Numbered from the stretch's first letter, positions 6,216 through 14,973 are shown. The stretch: DNA of 23,197 bases from Fusobacterium sp. (GCF_032477075.1 NZ_JAWDXO010000046.1:1-23197); one strand, 5' to 3'. Translations and numbers: made by a program. Notes: generated by a model not told the origin, from the letters alone.

Positions 6216-7982
6216 ATGGAAATATCCCTGTTAGATATAAAAGAACATGTAAAAAAATATGCCAGTGCTATATCAAATCTGATAAATGTTGATGTTGGTG
6301 TAGTTGATAAAAATATGATGAGAGTTACAGGAACTGGTCTGTACAAAAATATTGAAGGAGTATCAGCTCTTGGAAGTGTATATAAAAACTCTCTTAAAAC
6401 TGGAAAAACAAATATAATTGAAAATCCAAGGCAACATGATCTATGTACTGAGTGTCTGGACAAAAATAAATGCAGAGAAAAACTTGAAATAGCCACTCCT
6501 ATTTATTGTCGTGATGAAATTGTAGGTGTCATTGGACTTGTCTGCTTCAGTGATAAACAGAAAAAAAAGATACTTTCTGACATTGATTCATACTTAAATT
6601 TTACAAAACAAATAGCTGAATTTATAGGGATAAAATTCTATGAATATCAAGAAAATCTTATGCAAAAAGATAGAGAATCTACTTTAAATACAATAATTGA
6701 TAATATCAGCAAAGGTGTCATAATCAGTGACTGTAATGATGTTATCATTAAGATAAACAACATTGCTATTACCAAATTAAAGCTTAAATCAGATGTTTTA
6801 GGAAAAACTATGAAACTTGTCAGTCAAAATGACTATCTTATGAATGAAGAAGTTTTTAACATGGTAATAGAAAATGAAGAATACAATGTTGCTGGAAAAA
6901 TAATTCCTTTAAAGTCTTTCAATAAAACAAGAAGCAACGCTTTTGTTTTTGAAGATGTAAAAAAAATCAGTAGAAATATTCTTGAAATAACAAGCAGTGA
7001 CAATATGATCACTTTAGAAAATATTCATGGAACTTCTGCTGCTACACAATATCTCAAAGAAAACATTCAAAAAATAGCTAATACTAATTCTACAGTTCTC
7101 ATTACAGGAGAAAGTGGAACTGGTAAGGAACTGGTGGCTCGTTCTCTTCATTCACATGGAAACAGAAGAAACAAACCTTTTGTTGTAATAAACTGTTCTG
7201 CTATTCCAGATACTCTTCTGGAAAGTGAACTTTTTGGATATGTAAAGGGAGCATTTACTGGAGCCAGTCAAAATGGACGTATGGGAAAATTTGAGCTCGC
7301 TAATACAGGAGTTATTTTTCTTGATGAAATAGGAGATATGCCTCTTTATCTTCAAGCTAAAATATTGAGAGTAATTCAAGAAAAGAAGATAGAACGTATA
7401 GGTTCAAATAAAAGTATTGATTTAGATATAAAAATAATTGCTGCCACTAATGTAGATTTAGAAAAAAAAATAATGGAGCAGAAATTCAGAGGGGATTTAT
7501 ACTATAGATTGAATGTAATTCCTATCAAACTTCTTCCATTGAGAGAAAGAAAAGAAGATATTCTTCCCATTATCAACAGCTTGATAGATAAATATAACAA
7601 GCTTTCAGACAAATATGTTCATTCAATAGATGATGATGTAAAAAGGGCTCTTATCAAATATGAATGGCCTGGAAATGTGAGAGAACTAGAAAATGTCATG
7701 GAACTTATGATAAATATGAGCGGAAGCAATGGTATAATTTCTTCAGATCTTCTTCCTGAAAATATTCTTCATCACTATGACAATATTTCTTCATCTATAG
7801 ATGAATTACTTATTAATGATAAACTAGAACTGGAAGATTTTGAAAAAATAGAAAAGATGTATATAGAGAAATCTCTAAAAAAATATGGTGATGATACTGA
7901 AAGTAAAAAATATATAGCTGATAAGATGAATATTGGTCTTACTACTCTATATAGAAAAATGAAAAAATATGATATAAAGTAA
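6216..7982 (+). CDS. Sigma-54-dependent transcriptional activator (enhancer-binding protein)
   Basis: 588 residues. The N-terminal GAF/PAS-like sensory region (about 1-140) includes a cysteine group C77-x2-C80-x5-C86 plus C98 and C110. A second PAS-like stretch covers about 150-250. The AAA+ domain has Walker A GESGTGKE at 298-305, the sigma-54-contacting GAFTGA loop at 345-350, Walker B FLDEIGD at 368-374, a RGDLYYRLNV segment and the WPGNVREL motif. The C-terminus is a Fis-type helix-turn-helix (ending LGLTTLYRKMKKY-like). With an intact GAFTGA it should activate RNA polymerase carrying sigma-54. There is no receiver domain, so it senses a ligand directly, not a phosphorylation signal. It is the second gene of the macrodomain operon and abuts the maturase. 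The only sigma-54 promoter found in the window is at 16945-16960, before the cysteine desulfidase, and that is a likely target by inference. Confidence 0.92.
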   Translation: MEISLLDIKEHVKKYASAISNLINVDVGVVDKNMMRVTGTGLYKNIEGVSALGSVYKNSLKTGKTNIIENPRQHDLCTECLDKNKCREKLEIATPIYCRDEIVGVIGLVCFSDKQKKKILSDIDSYLNFTKQIAEFIGIKFYEYQENLMQKDRESTLNTIIDNISKGVIISDCNDVIIKINNIAITKLKLKSDVLGKTMKLVSQNDYLMNEEVFNMVIENEEYNVAGKIIPLKSFNKTRSNAFVFEDVKKISRNILEITSSDNMITLENIHGTSAATQYLKENIQKIANTNSTVLITGESGTGKELVARSLHSHGNRRNKPFVVINCSAIPDTLLESELFGYVKGAFTGASQNGRMGKFELANTGVIFLDEIGDMPLYLQAKILRVIQEKKIERIGSNKSIDLDIKIIAATNVDLEKKIMEQKFRGDLYYRLNVIPIKLLPLRERKEDILPIINSLIDKYNKLSDKYVHSIDDDVKRALIKYEWPGNVRELENVMELMINMSGSNGIISSDLLPENILHHYDNISSSIDELLINDKLELEDFEKIEKMYIEKSLKKYGDDTESKKYIADKMNIGLTTLYRKMKKYDIK

Positions 7983-7993
7983 TGGAGGAATCT

Positions 7994-9106
7994 ATGAAAA
8001 ACTTAAATCTTCTAATAAAGCCTGCTTCAAGCAGCTGCAATCTTAGATGCAGATACTGCTTTTACCATGATATAGCAGATAATAGGAAGATACCAAATTA
8101 TGGAATAATGAATGATACTACCCTTGAAAATATGGTTAGAAATGCTTTTCAGACTGCTGAAAATTCTCTTAACTTTGCTTTTCAAGGTGGAGAGCCTACT
8201 TGTGCAGGCATTGATTTTTTCAGAAAATTTCATAGTTTTGTTGAAAAATATAATATCAATAATATAAATGTAAATTTTTCTCTTCAAACAAATGGTACTC
8301 TGATAAATAAGGACTGGATATCATTATTTAAAAAATATAATTATCTTATAGGTTTATCAATTGATGGAAATAAAGAAATTCATGATAAATTCAGACTTGA
8401 TATTCAAGGAAATGGTACCTTTAGAAGAGTTTTAAAAACTGCCAAAGATTTCTCTAAATATGGAGTGGAATTCAATATTTTATGTGTAGTAAATAAAGCT
8501 GCTGCCAAAAATGGGAGGCTCATTTATAACTTCTTTAAAAATAATGGATTTAGATATTTCCAATTTATTCCATGTTTAGACAATTTTGAAGGAGGAGAAG
8601 AGGATTTCTCTCTGACTGCTGATGACTATGGAAAATTTCTTGATGAAACTTTTGATGAATGGTATAAAGATATTATTTCTGGAAAAAAAATAAGCATAAG
8701 ATATTTTGATAATCTTATCAGAATGGTTCTTGGTCAGGAACCTGAAGCCTGTGATATGATTGGTCACTGTAACCTCAATGGAATCATAGAAGCTGATGGA
8801 AGTTTGTATCCCTGTGATTTTTATGTTTTAGATGAATATAAGCTTGGAAATGTAAATAATACTCCCATTGATGAATTATTCAAAAGTGATATAGAGAAAG
8901 AATTTTTAAAAACTTCTATAAATACAAATGATAAATGTAAAATATGTAGATACTTGAAATTGTGTCGTGGTGGCTGCAGAAGACATAAGCAAATAAATGA
9001 ACAAGGAATTTTAGAAAATAGGTTTTGTTCCAGTTATATAAGTTTCTTTGATAAAAATAGTCCAAAACTTGTTAAAATAGCTGAATTTCTTTTAAAAAAT
9101 CAATAG
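7994..9106 (+). CDS. Anaerobic sulfatase-maturating enzyme (radical SAM/SPASM)
   Basis: 370 residues from the start chosen here. The radical SAM cluster motif CNLRCRYC spans C15-x3-C19-x2-C22. FQGGEP follows near 65, and the C-terminal SPASM region contributes further cysteines in CNLNG, YPCDFY, CKICRYLKLCRGGC and FCSSY, enough for two auxiliary 4Fe-4S clusters. This is the layout of anSME, which oxidises the active-site Cys or Ser of sulfatases to formylglycine without oxygen. An in-frame ATG at 7982 overlaps the stop of the preceding gene, but a GGAGGA site at 7984-7989 positions 7994 as the start. The obvious client is the Cys-type sulfatase at 13450-14973. Same operon as the sigma-54 activator; terminator follows at once. 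Confidence 0.9.
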   Translation: MKNLNLLIKPASSSCNLRCRYCFYHDIADNRKIPNYGIMNDTTLENMVRNAFQTAENSLNFAFQGGEPTCAGIDFFRKFHSFVEKYNINNINVNFSLQTNGTLINKDWISLFKKYNYLIGLSIDGNKEIHDKFRLDIQGNGTFRRVLKTAKDFSKYGVEFNILCVVNKAAAKNGRLIYNFFKNNGFRYFQFIPCLDNFEGGEEDFSLTADDYGKFLDETFDEWYKDIISGKKISIRYFDNLIRMVLGQEPEACDMIGHCNLNGIIEADGSLYPCDFYVLDEYKLGNVNNTPIDELFKSDIEKEFLKTSINTNDKCKICRYLKLCRGGCRRHKQINEQGILENRFCSSYISFFDKNSPKLVKIAEFLLKNQ

Positions 9107-9113
9107 AAATATT

Positions 9114-9134
9114 GAGACTCTTTCAAAGGGTCTC
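9114..9134 (+). terminator. Terminator of the macrodomain-activator-maturase operon
   Basis: 9-bp stem (GAGACTCTT with AAGGGTCTC, one G-T pair), 3-base loop, then TTTTAT. It starts 7 bases after the maturase stop. Confidence 0.75.
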
Positions 9135-9266
9135 TTTTATATTGGTAAAATCAAAAAATAGTGCATATATTTTCTTTTTTTCTATGTCAAATATATTTTT
9201 TCTGATATACTAATAATATTGATATTAAAAATAAAAAAATTTATATATAAGGAGAAATTAATTTTT

Positions 9267-10820
9267 ATGAGTATCTTAGATGTAAGCAATGTTAGTCATG
9301 GATTTGGTTCAAGAAAAATCCTTGAAGATGCCTCTTTTCGTCTTCTAAAGGGAGAACATATTGGACTGGTAGGAGCCAATGGAGAGGGAAAAACTACTTT
9401 TTTAAATATAATCACTGGAAAGCTTCTTCCTGATGAGGGAAATATAACTTGGTGTAACCATATTACAACTGGATATCTTGATCAATACAGCACTCTTGAA
9501 AAAGGTAAAACTATCCGTGATATTCTTCGTTCAGCCTTTTCTCATATGTATGAACTAGAAAAAGAAATGTTAACTGCCTATGATAAGATGGCTGATTGTA
9601 CTCCTGAAGAGATGGAAGCTCTTATAGAAGATGCTGGGGAAATTCAAAGTATATTGGAAAGTGGTGATTTTTATTCACTAGACTCTAAAATAGAAGAATA
9701 TGCAGGTGGTCTTGGACTTGTTGACATTGGCCTTGATCGTGATGTTTCTGAGTTGTCAGGTGGGCAGAGAGCAAAAATACTTCTTGCTAAAGTTCTATTG
9801 GAAAATCCAATGATATTGATATTGGATGAGCCTACCAATTTCCTAGATGAAAATCATATTATCTGGCTGAAAAATTTTCTTCAAAACTATGAAAATGCTT
9901 TTATTCTTGTTTCTCATGATATTCCATTTTTAAATGATGTTGTAAATGTAATATATCATGTTGAAAATGCTGTACTTACTCGTTATTCTGGAGATTACTA
10001 TCAATTCAGAGAAATGTATGAACTGAAAAAAAGACAGATAGAGCAGGCATTTAAAAAACAGCAGAAAGAAATAGCTCATCTTAAAGATTTTATTGCACGA
10101 AATAAAGCTCGGGTAGCTACTACAAATCTGGCAAAAGATCGTCAGAAGAAATTAGATAAAATGGATATAATTGAAATAGCTAAAGAAAAGATAAAACCTT
10201 CATTTGAATTTTTACCTGCTCGTACTCCAAGCCGTGAGGTTATTACTGCTGTAAATCTTGTAATAGGTTATGATGAACCTCTGACAGAACCTCTAAATTT
10301 TACAGTAGAGCGTAACCAAAAAATAGCTATAAAAGGAGTTAATGGACTGGGAAAATCTACTCTGTTAAAAACACTTCTTGGTATTATAAAACCAGTATCT
10401 GGAGAAGTTGAACATGGACAATTCCTTGAAATAGGATATTTTGAACAAGAGGAAGAATCGAGTAATGTTACTGCTTTAGATGAAATATGGAATGAATATC
10501 CAAGTATGACAAATAGGGAAGTAAGAGCAGCTCTTGCCAGATGCGGACTGACTACTGATCATATTACAAGCCAGATGCAGGTTCTCTCTGGAGGAGAAAA
10601 TGCAAAAGTACGTATATGTAAGCTTATGCTTAGAGATATAAATCTATTGGTAATGGATGAGCCTACTAATCACCTGGATATAGATGCTAAAGAGGAATTG
10701 AAAAAAGCTATAAAAGAATTCAAAGGGACTGTACTTTTAGTAAGTCATGAGCCTGATTTTTATATGGATGTAATTACTGATGTATGGAATGTAGAAGACT
10801 GGACAACTAAGATAGTATAA
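9267..10820 (+). CDS. ABC-F family ATPase
   Basis: 517 residues with two ABC ATPase domains in one chain and no membrane segments. Domain 1 has Walker A GANGEGKTT (about 36-44), signature LSGGQRAKIL and Walker B LILDEPTNFLD. A charged Lys-rich linker (YELKKRQIEQAFKKQQKE) follows, then domain 2 with GVNGLGKST, LSGGENAKVR and LVMDEPTNHLD. This is the ABC-F plan: soluble ribosome-associated factors that act in translation or, in some branches, protect against antibiotics. The long linker matches the interdomain arm that reaches the ribosome. I cannot assign it to a named subgroup, and no resistance gene is next to it. The longer frame from 9219 adds 16 Lys/Ile-rich residues; the ATG at 9267 (MSILDVSNVSHGFG), with AAGGAG at 9249-9254, is preferred. 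Confidence 0.9.
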   Translation: MSILDVSNVSHGFGSRKILEDASFRLLKGEHIGLVGANGEGKTTFLNIITGKLLPDEGNITWCNHITTGYLDQYSTLEKGKTIRDILRSAFSHMYELEKEMLTAYDKMADCTPEEMEALIEDAGEIQSILESGDFYSLDSKIEEYAGGLGLVDIGLDRDVSELSGGQRAKILLAKVLLENPMILILDEPTNFLDENHIIWLKNFLQNYENAFILVSHDIPFLNDVVNVIYHVENAVLTRYSGDYYQFREMYELKKRQIEQAFKKQQKEIAHLKDFIARNKARVATTNLAKDRQKKLDKMDIIEIAKEKIKPSFEFLPARTPSREVITAVNLVIGYDEPLTEPLNFTVERNQKIAIKGVNGLGKSTLLKTLLGIIKPVSGEVEHGQFLEIGYFEQEEESSNVTALDEIWNEYPSMTNREVRAALARCGLTTDHITSQMQVLSGGENAKVRICKLMLRDINLLVMDEPTNHLDIDAKEELKKAIKEFKGTVLLVSHEPDFYMDVITDVWNVEDWTTKIV

Positions 10821-10838
10821 AAATTATAAATAAAAATA

Positions 10839-10876
10839 AGCTCTTAGAATTATATAAAAATTCTGGAGCTTTTTAT
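10839..10876 (+). terminator. Terminator of the ABC-F gene
   Basis: Stem AGCTCTTAGAATT with AATTCTGGAGCT (small bulge), then TTTTTATTT. It lies 19 bases after the stop. Confidence 0.72.
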
Positions 10877-10884
10877 TTAAAAAA

Positions 10885-10913
10885 TGACCAAGAGCTTTTA
10901 TAACTCTTGATCA
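10885..10913 (-). terminator. Terminator of the PTS-sulfatase operon
   Basis: On the minus strand TGATCAAGAG pairs with CTCTTGGTCA (one G-T pair) around a 9-base loop, followed by TTTTTT. It is placed 13 bases after the last gene of the operon. Confidence 0.78.
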
Positions 10914-10926
10914 TTTCATTTTATTT

Positions 10927-11826
10927 CTATTGTTCTAACAAACGAATTTTTGCAACAACTGGTACATGGTCACTTACTGCTGCCCAATTTATTCCATTCC
11001 AATTTTTATTTTTATTTGGAATTATTACCTCTTCTACAGCCCATTTCTGTCCTTTATAAGTTAAAATATGATCAATAGCAATAGCAGGATTAATAGCTGC
11101 CCAAGTACGATTATCTGCTTCTTTGTCCAAAACACTATTCCAATAACGATATAATTCATCCATTACAGGTGTTCCATCTACTTCATTAAAATCTCCAGCA
11201 AGTATTTTTATTCTAGATTCTATACTTGGAAAATCTGTTTTAATACTGGCAATAGTTACATTGTTAATTTCTCTAATCTGCTTTATTCTTACTGCTGGAT
11301 CCTCTTTATAATCTAAATGAACAGCCATAAATAATACTGGCTCTGGAAAATTAGGTATTTCTACCTCTGCAACTATCAGTACATGTTGGCGCCCATCTCC
11401 TGGAACTGGCAGTAAAAAGTTTTGTGATTTTTTTACTGGATATTTAGATAATAATGCTGGACCAAATTCTCCACCTTCAAAATCGATAGCTTTTCCAAAC
11501 ACTGGATACATTTTAGTTTCTTTTGCTATAATAGCCAGTTGATCTTTATGACCACTACGTTCTGTATTAATATCTACTTCTGCTAAAGCTACAAAATCAG
11601 CTTTCATTGCTTTTATCGCTTTTCCTGTTTCTTCTGGTGAAGATACACGAGAAGCAGCTATATTATATGAAGCAACTGTTAATTCAAGCTGTTCTTTTCC
11701 TTTTAACTCTCTGTCTACAGTTCCTTCTTTTGTAGGAACTAGGACTTCAAAAGTAGTAGGTTTTTTCTCTCCAGCATTTAAAACAAGTGAACATAGTATT
11801 GCCCCTAAAATAACTAATTTTTTCAT
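10927..11826 (-). CDS. Exported endonuclease/exonuclease/phosphatase-family protein
   Basis: 299 residues. Residues 1-18 form a signal peptide (MKK, a hydrophobic core, LNA before GEKK); C12 lacks a lipobox, so it is not a lipoprotein. The mature part carries the EEP metal-dependent hydrolase motifs in order: SYNI (N55), AEVD (E83), VHLDY (H170), GDFNE (D212, N214), IDHI (D252) and SDHVP (D286, H287). All catalytic positions are present, so it should be an active phosphodiesterase or phosphatase; whether on DNA, a sugar phosphate or a phospholipid cannot be told. It is the last gene of the PTS-sulfatase operon, 28 bases after IID, with an AGGGGTG ribosome binding site. Its export contrasts with the otherwise cytoplasmic or membrane products of the operon. 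Confidence 0.85.
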   Translation of the reverse strand: MKKLVILGAILCSLVLNAGEKKPTTFEVLVPTKEGTVDRELKGKEQLELTVASYNIAASRVSSPEETGKAIKAMKADFVALAEVDINTERSGHKDQLAIIAKETKMYPVFGKAIDFEGGEFGPALLSKYPVKKSQNFLLPVPGDGRQHVLIVAEVEIPNFPEPVLFMAVHLDYKEDPAVRIKQIREINNVTIASIKTDFPSIESRIKILAGDFNEVDGTPVMDELYRYWNSVLDKEADNRTWAAINPAIAIDHILTYKGQKWAVEEVIIPNKNKNWNGINWAAVSDHVPVVAKIRLLEQ

Positions 11827-11854
11827 AATAACACCCCTATTTTATTTTAAATTT

Positions 11855-12661
11855 CTATGAAAATAACCCTAATATTAACCCTATACCTATAGTTGTCAGT
11901 ATAAGTGTAATAGGTTTATATTTCTTGTTCAACATCCAAAACATTAGAAATGTATACATTAAAGGAAGTATATTTGGACATAATTTATCTATAACATCAG
12001 TTTGAATATTTAAAGCTTTTTCTCCCATTTTAAATATAAATGGTAATGAAAGTCTAACATATGATGCAATTAAACCACCTGATACAAAAATTCCTAAAAT
12101 AGACATAGCTTTTTCTATATCTTTTGTTCCTGTTGTTAATTTATCTATAGCTCCTAAACCAAGTTTATAAGAATATTTTCCAAGATTAAATCTCACAAAA
12201 AACTGGCAGACATTAAATACAATTAATAAAACAAATGGCCCTAGTACATTTCCTTCCATTGATAGAGAGGCTCCAATACTTGCAGCAATTGGAAGAAGTG
12301 AAAAATGAAATAGTACATCACCTATTCCTCCCAAAGGTCCCATAAGAGCAATTTTTGTACTTCTTATAAGATTTGGATCTTCTTCTTTTTCTTCTAATGC
12401 TAACACAAGTCCCATCATAAATGATGCAAAATATGGATTTATATTAAAGAATTCCAAATGTCTTTTCATTGCTGCACTAAATTTTTCTTTTGTAGTGCAT
12501 ACTTTTTTTAATGCTGGCAGCATTCCAAAAAGGAACCCTCCCCCCTGCATTCTTTCATAATTAAATGATGCCTGAAGAAAAAATGATCTCCATGCCATTC
12601 TAGTAAGATCTTTGTCAGTTAATTTTCTTTCTGTTATATCTGTTCCTTTATTAAATGCCAT
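11855..12661 (-). CDS. PTS mannose/GalNAc-class permease, IID subunit
   Basis: 268 residues from MAFNKGTDITERKL. The cytoplasmic N-terminal part (LTRMAWRSFFLQASFNYERMQGGGF) and the LMGPLGGIGDVLFHFSLLPI loop are hallmarks of the mannose-class IID family (AgaE/AgaD, ManZ). Hydrophobic segments lie in the second half and at the C-terminal end. IID forms the membrane channel with IIC. An in-frame ATG at 12673 sits directly against the GGAGG sequence, leaving no spacer, so the ATG at 12661 (12 bases after it) is preferred. That start overlaps the IIC stop by 11 bases (ATGGCATTTAA), implying translational coupling. Confidence 0.9.
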   Translation of the reverse strand: MAFNKGTDITERKLTDKDLTRMAWRSFFLQASFNYERMQGGGFLFGMLPALKKVCTTKEKFSAAMKRHLEFFNINPYFASFMMGLVLALEEKEEDPNLIRSTKIALMGPLGGIGDVLFHFSLLPIAASIGASLSMEGNVLGPFVLLIVFNVCQFFVRFNLGKYSYKLGLGAIDKLTTGTKDIEKAMSILGIFVSGGLIASYVRLSLPFIFKMGEKALNIQTDVIDKLCPNILPLMYTFLMFWMLNKKYKPITLILTTIGIGLILGLFS

Positions 12662-13433
12662 CTTCAAAATCATCCTCCTCTTCAGGTGTAGTTGTTGGAA
12701 CTACATATTGATTTTTAGTTATTCTATAATCATATATCACAAAACATATTCCCAATGTTGCTAAAGCTATTATAGGAAGCTTCAAGAAAGTAACAAATAC
12801 AAAGCCTGTTATTAAGAATATCAATAAATCTTTTCTAAACATAGTTTTTAAAAGCATAGCAAATCCTACTGCTGGCATCAATCCTCCTGCTATTCCAAGA
12901 CCTTTTAGGATCCATTTTGGAAGTGAATCTACTATTACTTGAGAAACCTCTGCTCCAAAATATATTGGTATAAAAGTAAGAACAAAGTAGAACATAAACA
13001 AAATGAATAGACATAAATAGTTTATATTAGCTATACCTCTATCATTCCCTTCTTCAGCAAATTTATCTGCTTTATGCATAAATCCTGAAAAGGCTGTTAA
13101 TAAGAATGTAATAGCTGCTTGCATTGCTATTGCCACTGGCATTGCTACTCCAATAGCTGTTGTTGGCTCTTCCTTTGTAATTATAGCAAATGTAGTTCCT
13201 ATTATTCCACCTACTACTACATTTGGTGGTTGTGCTCCCCCAACAGGAACCGCTCCAAGCCATATAAGTTCAAACATAGCTCCTGCTATAAGCCCTGTCT
13301 GAAGATCTCCCAATATCAAACCTACTATAGCACCACTTACCAATGGTCTATGAAAGTGTATCTTCATATTAAATAAATCTATTCCTCCTAATCCTGCTAA
13401 TGCAGCAATTAGAATCATTTGTAATAAGCTCAT
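12651..13433 (-). CDS. PTS mannose/GalNAc-class permease, IIC subunit
   Basis: 260 residues, very hydrophobic, with the typical opening LLQMILIAALAGLGGID, an early HRPLVSGAIVGLILGDLQTGLIAGAMFELIWLG region, and the GAVPVGGAQPPN loop of the mannose-class IIC family (AgaW/AgaC). The IIC family makes the sugar-selective part of the channel. It ends in an acidic tail (PEEEDDFEDGI), whose codons double as the ribosome binding site (GAGGAGG) for IID. It starts 16 bases after the sulfatase stop with AAAGGAGG upstream. Confidence 0.9.
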   Translation of the reverse strand: MSLLQMILIAALAGLGGIDLFNMKIHFHRPLVSGAIVGLILGDLQTGLIAGAMFELIWLGAVPVGGAQPPNVVVGGIIGTTFAIITKEEPTTAIGVAMPVAIAMQAAITFLLTAFSGFMHKADKFAEEGNDRGIANINYLCLFILFMFYFVLTFIPIYFGAEVSQVIVDSLPKWILKGLGIAGGLMPAVGFAMLLKTMFRKDLLIFLITGFVFVTFLKLPIIALATLGICFVIYDYRITKNQYVVPTTTPEEEDDFEDGI

Positions 13434-13449
13434 CTTTCCTCCTTTAATT

Positions 13450-14973
13450 CTATTTTATTATTTCTAAAGTTCCCTTTTTAAAATTACCATATTTAGTCCA
13501 ATCCCAACCGTAACTTTCCAATCTCTTTTTATAAAAAGGTGATATCATATATGGCTTTTCTTTTTGAGAAATAAGCTTTCCATCTTTTACTACTTCCTCT
13601 CCTCTTTCTGATAATTCATTTATCATGTATCCTCTCATTTTTTCCATTATTGATTTATAGCTATCATTCTTTGATAAATCTTTTAATTCATAGGGATCAT
13701 TTTTTAAATCAAATAATTGTTCCTCATTCTTTTCTCTTCTTGGATACCATATATATTTATAATCTTCTGAAACAATGTATTGCATCTCATGATTTTCAGA
13801 GTAACAAGTTGAATGTTCTCCATGTACATACTTTCTTTCTATTTCTTCTCCCTTAATCAAGCTGAACATAGATTTTCCATCAATATCTTTTGGAATACTT
13901 TCTCCTAAAACATCTAATATTGTTGGAAAAATATCTTGCAGCTGAACTGGAATATTTACTTTTTTATTTTTTATAGAATTTCTCATATTTTTAGGAAGTA
14001 CAACTAGCATAGGGATATGAGCTGAACCTTCAAAAGCATATGTCTTTCTCAATAAATTATGATCTCCCAGCATATCTCCATGATCTGAAGTAAATATTAT
14101 TAGAGTATCATCTAAAAGTTTTTCTCTTTTTAATGCAAATAAAAATCTTCCTATTTGAGTATCTATATGAGTAATGCTTCCATAATATCCTGCTTTTGCT
14201 TTTTTTAACTCCTCATCACTTAGTTTTCTATTCCATGCATCAAGAGTAGTAACTTTTTGTTCGCATTCTTCTACCCATTCTCCCATTACTGGTTTAGGCA
14301 ATTCCTTATCAGCATACATATTAAAATAAAATTCAGGAGGGTCATAAGGAGAGTGGGGTCTTGCAAAAGAAAGCTTTAAAAAAAATGGTCTGCTCGGATC
14401 TTTCTTTTTCAAAAATTTTATTCCCTCATTTACTGTCCAGTTAGTGGCATGTAAATATTCTGGAAGATGATATGGCCTTGCCCCCCAACCATTCCAATCT
14501 ATTCCATGGTCAATTATTCCTACTTCTGCTGGTTTATTATTATCAAACCATTCTTTATAATCTGAAGTGAAATCTGGATCTTTTATTCTTCCAGATTCAT
14601 CCAAAATAGTTTGATGGAAGCCATTAAGCGATCTTTGAGGATAAAAATGCATTTTCCCTATGCCTACTGTAAGATAGTTTAATTTTGATAAACAGCCTGG
14701 AATAGTAGTTTCAAAGTTTACCCCCATTTCTAATTGATTTCCTCCCATCCCCAAAATTCCTGTTTTCCATGGTTTTTTTCCTGTAATAAGAGAAGCTCTT
14801 GCAGGAACACATGATGGTGATGGAGTATAAGCTTTAGTGAAAACAGTTCCTTCCTCAGCTAACCAGTCTAAACAAGGTGTCTCTATAACATCATTTCCAT
14901 AACATCTCAATGTATCAAATCTCTGTTGATCTGTCATTATCAAAAGAATATTTGGCTTTTTCTTATATTCCAT
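13450..14973 (-). CDS. Cys-type sulfatase (formylglycine-dependent), cytoplasmic
   Basis: 507 residues from MEYKKKPNIL. The alkaline-phosphatase-superfamily sulfatase features are the N-terminal metal site NILLIMTDQQ (D15), the modification motif C55-VPARASLITG, which fits C-x-P-x-R-x4-TG exactly, and SDHGDMLGDHN later in the chain. C55 must become formylglycine, which in an anaerobe needs anSME; a candidate is encoded at 7994-9106. There is no signal peptide, so it should act in the cytoplasm on material already imported. It is the fourth gene of the PTS operon, between IIA and IIC. A frame start at 15003 exists, but the 14973 start fits the family's usual N-terminus and overlaps the IIA stop by 11 bases (ATGGAATATAA). 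The substrate is unknown; the aga-like PTS suggests a sulfated amino sugar. Confidence 0.9.
   Translation of the reverse strand: MEYKKKPNILLIMTDQQRFDTLRCYGNDVIETPCLDWLAEEGTVFTKAYTPSPSCVPARASLITGKKPWKTGILGMGGNQLEMGVNFETTIPGCLSKLNYLTVGIGKMHFYPQRSLNGFHQTILDESGRIKDPDFTSDYKEWFDNNKPAEVGIIDHGIDWNGWGARPYHLPEYLHATNWTVNEGIKFLKKKDPSRPFFLKLSFARPHSPYDPPEFYFNMYADKELPKPVMGEWVEECEQKVTTLDAWNRKLSDEELKKAKAGYYGSITHIDTQIGRFLFALKREKLLDDTLIIFTSDHGDMLGDHNLLRKTYAFEGSAHIPMLVVLPKNMRNSIKNKKVNIPVQLQDIFPTILDVLGESIPKDIDGKSMFSLIKGEEIERKYVHGEHSTCYSENHEMQYIVSEDYKYIWYPRREKNEEQLFDLKNDPYELKDLSKNDSYKSIMEKMRGYMINELSERGEEVVKDGKLISQKEKPYMISPFYKKRLESYGWDWTKYGNFKKGTLEIIK

Noticed and set aside
10927..10995. Lipoprotein reading of the EEP-family protein because of C12
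   Set aside because: The residue before the Cys is Leu, not Gly, Ala or Ser, so there is no lipobox; a normal signal peptidase I site after LNA fits better.
13072..13376. Frames on both strands inside the IIC gene
   Set aside because: Low-complexity Ser/Tyr/Cys-rich translations that are shadows of the IIC coding sequence.
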